Positions 4,987-10,810 of a stretch of DNA of 10,810 nt are shown here, piece by piece. Every line of letters starts with the position of its first letter. The stretch's first letter is position 1. This DNA comes from Clostridia bacterium. GTDB lineage: Bacteria > Bacillota_A > Clostridia > Oscillospirales > CAG-272. Under the pieces are notes generated by a model. It worked only from the letters and a program-made list of their open reading frames with translations. It was not told where the DNA came from and ran no database searches. The DNA is taken from assembly GCA_017414585.1 (NCBI GenBank), contig JAFQLN010000208.1, positions 1 to 10,810 on the forward strand, in the 5' to 3' direction. Made by a program: the position numbers and the translations under genes.

Positions 4987-6690
4987 ATGGATTATTATAA
5001 CAAAAGACCGTTAATCAAATTCCGCAGGGCGGCGATATTTTATGCGGCTCTGCTTGTATTCGGTGTGATTTTCACGCAGGCTCTGCGTGCAACGGCTTCG
5101 GCTCTCTTGTTCTGGTTTCTGATTCTGGTTCCGCTGACGTCGGTTCTCTATGTTCTGATCGGCAAGGCGCTGATTCGTATTTACGTCGGATCGGATATCA
5201 GCAAAGTGGAAAAGATGCAGCCGATTGAATACGAGATGCGCATCATCAATGCTTCGCCGTTCGCGTATCCCTTCATCGAAGCGATCATCAGCGTGCCGGA
5301 AGAAGACGGTGTGCGCTGTACGGAACAGTCGATGACGCTGAGTCTCGCGCCGATGGGCAGCTACATTGTCAACCATTCCACGAGCTTCAAGTACCGCGGC
5401 ACATACGAAATCGGTGTGCGGTGCCTGTATATTTCCGACTTCCTCGGTCTGTTCTCGATCCGTCTGGACGTTGACATTTACAACAATGTTCTTGTTTTCC
5501 CGCGCAAGCTGGGCATGAACATGAAGATGACCACCTCTGCGACCGACATTCCGAACGATTCTCCGAAGCTGGTATTCTCCACCGAAAAGGCGGAAGTATC
5601 GAACATCCGTGAATATGTCCCCGGCGACTCGCTCAAGAGCATTCACTGGAAGCTGTCTTCCAAGCTCTGGGACGGCGGACTGATGGTCAAGGACTTCAAC
5701 ACGAATACTTCCCAGAGTGTTTATATGCTCTGCGACTTTTCCCGTGCCATTCCGCCGGAAGTTTTTGAAGACGAAGACGCACGCATTGAGCGTGAAAAGG
5801 CGGAAAAGGAAGCGGCAAAGAAGCCGAAGGACAAGCACGTAAAGCTGAAAACGGCAAAGCCCTCGAAGGAAGCCGTGCGTGCGGATAAAGCAGTGAAAAA
5901 AGCCCAGCAGCGCACGAAAGCCGGTATGGGTGCCGCAAAAGTCGGCGATGCGGCGGCAATTGACGCGATGATTGACTATGCCTACGATGCCAACGCGCCC
6001 GTGAAGGAAAAGAAAGAGCGCAAGGGCCTGTTCGGCAAAAAGAAAGCGGATGCCCATCCCGATGCGGAAGCGATTGCGGCTGACTCCATCGAAGCACAGC
6101 GCAAGAAGCGCGAAGAGGAAACCAAGGCTGCCCTTGCCATCGGCGGGATCATCAAGCCCGAATACGCGGCTGACATGGATGAATTCTGCGCGGACGGTGT
6201 TGTTGAACTGGCGATCGGTGCGGTTCTCAACGAACTGCGCGGCGGACACACGGTTACGCTGATCTGGACGGACAGACGGCAGGACGGCGGCATTGCGGCA
6301 GTGGAACTGACCTGTCCCGAAGATTTCGACGCGGTATTCCCGGTCTTTGCGACCACGCCTCCGTGTTCCGAAAAGGAAAATGTCACCACGCTTCTGCCCC
6401 TGATTTCAGAATCGCTGAATGTGACTATCCGTATCTGCACATCCAACCTCGACCCGCTCTCCGTGAACAAGTACGCGGCGATTCCGGGACTGTTCGGCGG
6501 TGCGGGAACGGGCTGTGTTGCGGAAGTGCTCCTGTTCAATCCCGAAGAACGGTATGAAGATATCAGCCTCCGCCGGGAATATGTCGAAATGAGCCGTATC
6601 CGTCTGGCACAGGACGGTGTGGATCTGACCGAACTCAAGGCGGCAAAGGATGAATCCGGTCACTATACGCTGACCAAAACCACTCACTGA
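4987..6690 (+). CDS. DUF58 domain membrane protein with Lys/Ala-rich insertion
   Basis: This 567-residue protein has two N-terminal membrane helices (about 15-35 and 37-61), a beta-rich segment (about 65-200), and the DUF58 signature REYVPGD...SIHWKLSSK (R208 to K226, with D214 and W221). A von Willebrand A-like strand follows (SVYMLCDFSRA, 244-254). Its metal-site motif is incomplete: D250 and S252 fit DxSxS, but A254 replaces the last Ser. Residues about 261-396 are a Lys/Ala/Glu-rich low-complexity insertion that splits the vWA-like domain, which resumes at FCADGVVELAIGAVLNELRGG (400-420). DUF58 proteins are usually shorter and act with MoxR ATPases and membrane transglutaminases, here encoded on either side. 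The start is fixed by the membrane helix immediately downstream. The ribosome-binding site (GGAAG, 13 bases upstream) is weak. Confidence 0.9.
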   Translation: MDYYNKRPLIKFRRAAIFYAALLVFGVIFTQALRATASALLFWFLILVPLTSVLYVLIGKALIRIYVGSDISKVEKMQPIEYEMRIINASPFAYPFIEAIISVPEEDGVRCTEQSMTLSLAPMGSYIVNHSTSFKYRGTYEIGVRCLYISDFLGLFSIRLDVDIYNNVLVFPRKLGMNMKMTTSATDIPNDSPKLVFSTEKAEVSNIREYVPGDSLKSIHWKLSSKLWDGGLMVKDFNTNTSQSVYMLCDFSRAIPPEVFEDEDARIEREKAEKEAAKKPKDKHVKLKTAKPSKEAVRADKAVKKAQQRTKAGMGAAKVGDAAAIDAMIDYAYDANAPVKEKKERKGLFGKKKADAHPDAEAIAADSIEAQRKKREEETKAALAIGGIIKPEYAADMDEFCADGVVELAIGAVLNELRGGHTVTLIWTDRRQDGGIAAVELTCPEDFDAVFPVFATTPPCSEKENVTTLLPLISESLNVTIRICTSNLDPLSVNKYAAIPGLFGGAGTGCVAEVLLFNPEERYEDISLRREYVEMSRIRLAQDGVDLTELKAAKDESGHYTLTKTTH

Positions 6691-6742
6691 CAGGAAAAAT
6701 TTCCTGATTCCATGAAATAACGATATCCAAAAGGAATATTCC
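6691..6742 (+). promoter_or_regulatory. Short palindromic spacer and ribosome-binding site before the transglutaminase gene
   Basis: The 52-base gap starts with CAGGAAA-AA-TTTCCTG (6691-6706), a near-perfect palindrome directly after the DUF58 stop. A second palindrome, GGAATATTCC (6733-6742), overlaps the ribosome-binding site AAAAGGA (6729-6735) and ends at the ATG. TTTCC of the first can also pair with GGAA of the second, which could mask the ribosome-binding site. No T-tract follows, so it is not a terminator and the genes are probably co-transcribed. Confidence 0.35.
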
Positions 6743-9700
6743 ATGAATAAAGCTATAAAAGGAAAATTCGGCGGCAGAAAGCAGAAGACGCAGACGCTGC
6801 AGCAGAAAATTGACGCTGCACAGAAGAAAAAAGCGAAACTGCGCGCACAGGCTGAACTTGCTCCGATCACAGTGTCTCCGGCAGAGAACATGACGACGGT
6901 TTATACAGCTGTCGGCATGGTTCTGCGCGCGCTGGTTCTGTTCATCGGGGTGCTCGGGCTGAATCTGTTCTTCTTAGATGCCGTAAAAATCGTCATTCTG
7001 AACCGTGCGGATGCGGATAATATCGTCCTGTCGGCGGGATTTGTCGTGCTGTGGAGCCTGATTATCACGCTTATCACCATGGCGCTGTCCTTGCATAAGA
7101 TTTCGCGGGCACTGTCTCCCGTTGTCATCCTTGGCGGCGCGGCGGCATATCTGTTCGGCTCTTACGCGGATCCGATCGGCTATGCTTCCGAAGCATTCCG
7201 CAGACTGTTCAATCTCATCATTGAAAATATGGCGGACGCGGGATATACGACGTATATGCAGTATATCACCACGGAGCCGTTTGCCTCGGACGAAACCGAA
7301 CTGGTCAAGTTTGCGGTTGCGGCAGTCATCGTCATTTCCGGCTGTCTTTTAGCACTGGCTGTGGCAAAGAAAGTGAACGCACCGCTTGTGATCCTTCTCT
7401 GTGCGGTTTACATGGTCCCCGTGTTCATGTTCAACATCACCCGCTCGAACAAGGGTCTGGCAACACTGCTGATCTTCATCTGCGGCGTGGTTGCGCTGTA
7501 CCTGTACGACTGTCTCTACGGCGGTGTTTTTGCCGCACGCAAGGCAAAGAAGGAAGCGAAAAAAGCGGCGAAACTTGCCAAGAAGCAGGCAAAGAAAGAC
7601 GCAAAGACCGCGAAGCGCAATCTCAAAAATGCGGCTGTGACAGCGTACAATACGGCAATCGAAGCCGGTATGCCCCGCAGTGCGGCAAAGAAGGCGCGTC
7701 AGGCTGTTTATGCCAAGGACAAAAAGGACAAAGAAGATGCGAAAGCTGCGGAAAAAGCGCGTGTGAAGGCTGCCAAGCTTGCTGCGATTGAAGAAAAGAA
7801 AGCAGCGAAGGAAGCAAAGAAAGCTGCACGCCTTGCCGCAAAGGAAAAACGCAAAAAGCTCGCCGCACGTGCCGCTGCTGTCAAGAAATCGAAGAATCCG
7901 GAAGAAGCCGAAGCACTCGCACAGGCAAAGAACGATGTGAGAGCGGCAGCCAAGCTCGCAAGAAAAGAAAAGAATGCGGCAGAAGTGACCCGCTTCAAGA
8001 TCAGAGCGGCATCGGGATTTGCCGGCGGCATGGCTATGCTGATCGGTATCCTCGCTATCTGGATTCCGATGCTTGCGATCAAGAAAAACTTCCCGATTAT
8101 CGACACCATCAACAAACCCATGCAGCTGGCGCGTACCTATGTAACCGCGTATCTCATGGGCGATGACGTGGACCTCAACTCCCTCGCCATGTACGGCGGT
8201 GTAGCGGAACTCAATCCCCGTACCGTCAACTTTGATACCCCGCAGTATACCGGTCAGCAGATCTTCCTTGTGGAAGTCGGATATCAGGCACCGGTTTACA
8301 TGAGAAGCTGGATCGGTTCGGATTACGATCTGGAGACCGACCACTGGAGCTCTGCGGACTCCGATGAGGTTCTCGAATACAGAGCACGCTTCGGATCGTC
8401 CTACACGCCGGACAATATCACCTATTTCTTCAACAAATTCGTTTACCCGAATGCTTTGGATGTGCAGAAGGTTGACCAGTACAGAAACCTCGACACCTTC
8501 GGCTTCCGTGTGTTCCAGGTTCATGTCAAGAGACTCAGCGGTTCGAGTAAGATTATCTTCGTACCGTCCATTCTCAACGCAGGACTCGGCATCATGGAGC
8601 GCGGCACCATTGAAAAAACGCCGCTCAAGTATTCGGCTTACTACGACGGTATTTATTCCTCCCGCTTCTTCGACGAAGGCGTGGAATATTCCGTATCGTC
8701 GTTCAACCCGGTTATGAAGGCTGAAAATCTCGGCGAAAACATGGAAGGCTCGATTGCCTATTATTATCTCGCCAAGACCTATGCCGATACCATTGACATC
8801 ATCGAAGCGGAAATCGCCGGCAACCTTCTCTTCAAGGAAGACAAGGAATATACCTACGAAACCCCCATCGGTGAAATCAAGCATACCGGTTCCGATCTGT
8901 CCTTCCTTCTGGAACGGTTTGAAGCAGACGTTGCAGCAATGGGCTACACTTACAAGGAACAGTCCTTTGTGGAAATGTATCTCTTGATGAATGCGGCTGA
9001 ACGCAAGCAGTTCCACAAATCCCTGAACGCTGAACTGAACAACCGCGACTACACGGAAGAAACCTACAGAACCACCTTCGGCAGCGAAGCGATTTCCGAT
9101 CTGGCGGATCAGATTCTCGCGGATGCAGGCATCGTGATGAACGAAAAGCCTGCGCATGACAAGAGCTATCTCGAAACCAAGACGGAGAATCAGATCAAGC
9201 GTATGAGTGCGGAAGAACTGTACGGCAACAACTATACCTCGTGGTTCACCGATGCCGCGACCGGCGAAGTCATCCCGCGTCATGAAGCGGTCATGGCAGT
9301 GATCGACTACCTCCGCCAAAACTACACCTATACGCTCGACCCTGACTGCCCGCAGACCGAGCTCCTTGATGAAAACGGCAATGTCGTCCTCGACGAAGAA
9401 ACCGGAGAACCCGTGATGGTTGACGTCATTACCGCGGATTCCAATCTGGAAGCGTTCCTGTTTGATATCAAGCAGGGATACTGCGTGCACTTTGCAACCT
9501 CCGCCGTTGCACTGCTCCGTGAACTCGGCTTTGCGGTGCGCTATGACGAAGGCTACATCGCATCCGGATTCAACCGGACATATGCTCTCGACGCGGCTTC
9601 GACTTACAGAACCCGTGTCCGCGACTATGACGCACACGCATGGGTGGAAGTTTACTACCCGTCCATGGGCTGGATCCAGTACGAATGCACGCCTTCCTAC

Positions 9701-10315
9701 GCGGAAATCATGTACGATCAGCAGAGTGCGTCTTCGTCCTCCTCTTCGGGCGGCATCGACAAGAGCAAAGTCACCGTGTCCGATCCGACTGTCCTGCCGG
9801 AAGAAGAAATTATCATTGATTTCGGTGAGGAAGAAGTCGATTACACCGCACTGATTATCACCATCGCTGTTCTCGGCGGTATTCTCCTGATTCTCGCTGT
9901 TGTCTGGGCTGTGCTCAAGATGCGTGCATCCCGTGCGATTGACAAGCGCCGCAAGCTCGTCGAAGACGCCAAGAGCGAACTGCGCTATAACGCGGGTCAG
10001 ACCGATATCCACACCTCTGCCAGAGCGATCACGGACTGCATCTTCGATATCTTCGCAGGTCTCGGATGTCCGCCCGATCTCGGAGAACTCCCGACGGAAT
10101 ATGCGCTCCGCATTGACGAGGACTATACGGATATCTCCAAGCATAAGATCACCGATATCATGACGATCATTGAAAAGGAAGAATTCGGCGGAACGGTTAC
10201 CTTCCGTGAACTCTGTCGTCTGGCGGAATACCTCCATGAAATCCAGAGTTCGATCTACGCCGCACTTCCCTTCGGACAGAAGCTCCGTATGCGTTATTTC
10301 ATCAACGTCATCTGA
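6743..10315 (+). CDS. Multi-pass membrane transglutaminase-like protein (TgpA/DUF4129 type)
   Basis: This 1190-residue protein has a Lys-rich cytoplasmic start (1-50), about six membrane helices (near 56-78, 95-118, 124-142, 187-207, 211-231, 236-258), a Lys/Ala-rich helical segment (263-418), and a seventh helix (426-446). A large outer region follows (447-1034), then an eighth helix (1036-1058) and a cytoplasmic DUF4129-like tail (1059-1190). The transglutaminase core lies late in the outer region: C914 in QGYCVHFATSAVALLRELG, H965 in DAHAWVEVYYPSMGWIQY, and E981 in YECTP where the third catalytic residue is expected. The family normally has Asp there, though Glu also occurs. A Ser-run linker (996-1002) joins the core to the last helix. 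Known relatives pair with MoxR and DUF58 proteins and are thought to act on envelope peptides or proteins; the substrate here is unknown. Length exceeds typical TgpA because of the charged insert and the 447-840 region. The ribosome-binding site is AAAAGGA, spacing 7. Confidence 0.93.
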   Translation: MNKAIKGKFGGRKQKTQTLQQKIDAAQKKKAKLRAQAELAPITVSPAENMTTVYTAVGMVLRALVLFIGVLGLNLFFLDAVKIVILNRADADNIVLSAGFVVLWSLIITLITMALSLHKISRALSPVVILGGAAAYLFGSYADPIGYASEAFRRLFNLIIENMADAGYTTYMQYITTEPFASDETELVKFAVAAVIVISGCLLALAVAKKVNAPLVILLCAVYMVPVFMFNITRSNKGLATLLIFICGVVALYLYDCLYGGVFAARKAKKEAKKAAKLAKKQAKKDAKTAKRNLKNAAVTAYNTAIEAGMPRSAAKKARQAVYAKDKKDKEDAKAAEKARVKAAKLAAIEEKKAAKEAKKAARLAAKEKRKKLAARAAAVKKSKNPEEAEALAQAKNDVRAAAKLARKEKNAAEVTRFKIRAASGFAGGMAMLIGILAIWIPMLAIKKNFPIIDTINKPMQLARTYVTAYLMGDDVDLNSLAMYGGVAELNPRTVNFDTPQYTGQQIFLVEVGYQAPVYMRSWIGSDYDLETDHWSSADSDEVLEYRARFGSSYTPDNITYFFNKFVYPNALDVQKVDQYRNLDTFGFRVFQVHVKRLSGSSKIIFVPSILNAGLGIMERGTIEKTPLKYSAYYDGIYSSRFFDEGVEYSVSSFNPVMKAENLGENMEGSIAYYYLAKTYADTIDIIEAEIAGNLLFKEDKEYTYETPIGEIKHTGSDLSFLLERFEADVAAMGYTYKEQSFVEMYLLMNAAERKQFHKSLNAELNNRDYTEETYRTTFGSEAISDLADQILADAGIVMNEKPAHDKSYLETKTENQIKRMSAEELYGNNYTSWFTDAATGEVIPRHEAVMAVIDYLRQNYTYTLDPDCPQTELLDENGNVVLDEETGEPVMVDVITADSNLEAFLFDIKQGYCVHFATSAVALLRELGFAVRYDEGYIASGFNRTYALDAASTYRTRVRDYDAHAWVEVYYPSMGWIQYECTPSYAEIMYDQQSASSSSSSGGIDKSKVTVSDPTVLPEEEIIIDFGEEEVDYTALIITIAVLGGILLILAVVWAVLKMRASRAIDKRRKLVEDAKSELRYNAGQTDIHTSARAITDCIFDIFAGLGCPPDLGELPTEYALRIDEDYTDISKHKITDIMTIIEKEEFGGTVTFRELCRLAEYLHEIQSSIYAALPFGQKLRMRYFINVI

Positions 10316-10331
10316 TCGGGGAAGGAATACC

Positions 10332-10751
10332 ATGACTGAAAACACCAACGAAAGCAGCGTATCGGTTTCAGCCGATTTTGTGTCCGCGGCGAATCTTGCC
10401 TACCTCGGGGACTGCGTCTACGAGCTGTATGTACGGGAATACCTGGTGCGCACAAACTGTCAGCGTCCGAGCGTGGAATCGCTGAAATATGTGACAGCGC
10501 ACGTACAGAGCAGCGTTGTAGAGAAGATACTCCCGATGCTTACACCGGAAGAGGAGGCAGAATTCAAACGCGGCAGAAATATCGGGCACTCGAACATCCC
10601 GAAATCCAGTACGGCGGCTGAATACAGAAGGGCAACCGGACTGGAAGCCCTGTTCGGCTGGCTCTATCTGACGGGACAGCACGAGCGGCTCAGGAAGCTG
10701 TTTGATGCGGCGTTTGCGCCCGCTGAAGCCGAACCGGAAGAAAACAACTGA
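10332..10751 (+). CDS. mrnC: Mini-ribonuclease III (23S rRNA maturation)
   Basis: This 139-residue protein consists of a single RNase III-like domain without a double-stranded RNA-binding domain, as in Firmicutes Mini-III. Motifs are NLAYLGDCVYELYVREYL (21-38, with catalytic-site D27 and E31), KRGRN (79-83), and RRATGLEALFGWLYLTGQHERL (99-120, with E105). Mini-III acts as a dimer to trim 23S rRNA precursor ends. The frame is open upstream to 10170, but that part overlaps the transglutaminase gene. The ATG at 10332 has AAGGA (10322-10326) with 5-base spacing and starts 16 bases after the previous stop, so it is probably co-transcribed with the envelope module. The acidic C-terminal tail (AEAEPEENN) is not part of the catalytic fold. 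Confidence 0.93.
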   Translation: MTENTNESSVSVSADFVSAANLAYLGDCVYELYVREYLVRTNCQRPSVESLKYVTAHVQSSVVEKILPMLTPEEEAEFKRGRNIGHSNIPKSSTAAEYRRATGLEALFGWLYLTGQHERLRKLFDAAFAPAEAEPEENN

Positions 10752-10774
10752 ATCTGTGGGGCTGTCGCAAGTAT

Positions 10775-10810
10775 AAAAGTTTTGATCAAACTTTTTCAAA
10801 AGTTTGCGGG
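10775..10810. repeat. Overlapping palindromic repeat, possibly also a weak terminator; runs off the window
   Basis: AAAAGTTT (10775-10782) pairs with AAACTTTT (10788-10795), while CAAACTTTT (10787-10795) alternatively pairs with AAAAGTTTG (10798-10806). The two hairpins share one arm and are mutually exclusive. The 16-base core at 10789-10804 is the exact reverse complement of 4664-4679. The element starts 24 bases after the mrnC stop and continues with GCGGG at the window edge. It is most likely one copy of a dispersed intergenic repeat that may double as a terminator for the plus-strand operon. Confidence 0.5.

Noticed and set aside
5011..6249. A 412-codon minus-strand frame over the DUF58 gene
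   Set aside because: It is antisense to a gene with membrane helices and the DUF58 signature. The product is Arg/Phe-rich with no recognisable fold.
7529..7996. Possible tandem DNA repeat in the Lys/Ala-rich stretch
   Set aside because: The similarity is in composition and short codon runs only. There is no fixed repeat period.
3652..10315. MoxR/DUF58/transglutaminase set as a new defence system
   Set aside because: The combination is a widespread, known envelope-associated module, and no nuclease, toxin or defence gene accompanies it here.
7349..10348. A 999-codon open frame on the minus strand
   Set aside because: It is antisense to the transglutaminase gene, with no domain and no promoter or ribosome-binding site. 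It arises because the sense gene avoids codons whose complements are stops.

Overview
The window looks like a piece of a Gram-positive, probably anaerobic, Clostridia-type Firmicutes chromosome (my best guess is an Oscillospirales-like gut lineage). The evidence is a mini-RNase III gene of the Firmicutes type, a GlpA-like/flavoprotein/DUF1667 redox trio, A/T-rich promoter regions between moderately GC-rich genes, and dispersed palindromic intergenic repeats. This taxonomic call is an inference.

Layout. Positions 1-174 hold the last 57 codons of an unidentified plus-strand gene. It converges on a minus-strand operon, and the two share a perfect inverted-repeat terminator at 181-218. The minus-strand operon (3360 down to 232) encodes, in transcription order, a GlpA-like FAD oxidoreductase with a C-terminal BFD-type [2Fe-2S] domain, an NAD(P)/FAD-dependent oxidoreductase, and a small four-cysteine DUF1667 protein. 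The genes are only 2-4 bases apart. Together they look like a soluble flavin/Fe-S dehydrogenase complex that oxidises a hydroxy-substrate, most plausibly glycerol 3-phosphate, and passes electrons to NAD(P) or another carrier. A divergent promoter region (about 3361-3620) separates this operon from the plus-strand genes.

The plus-strand block is a MoxR/DUF58/transglutaminase envelope module: a MoxR AAA+ ATPase (3652-4629), a membrane DUF58 protein (4987-6690), and a 1190-residue multi-pass membrane transglutaminase (6743-10315). The mini-RNase III gene mrnC (10332-10751) follows after 16 bases. The DUF58 and transglutaminase proteins each carry a long Lys/Ala/Glu-rich segment of similar composition on the predicted cytoplasmic side.

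The most unusual part is the 357-base gap between moxR and the DUF58 gene, which are usually tightly linked. It holds a perfect 24-base palindromic repeat that recurs in inverted form at the window end, then about 200 bases with several strong plus-strand RNA helices (a candidate structured RNA), then a promoter for the DUF58 gene. The moxR ribosome-binding site is also odd: its Shine-Dalgarno sequence is separated from the best start codon by a perfect hairpin that would bring the two into normal spacing if folded.
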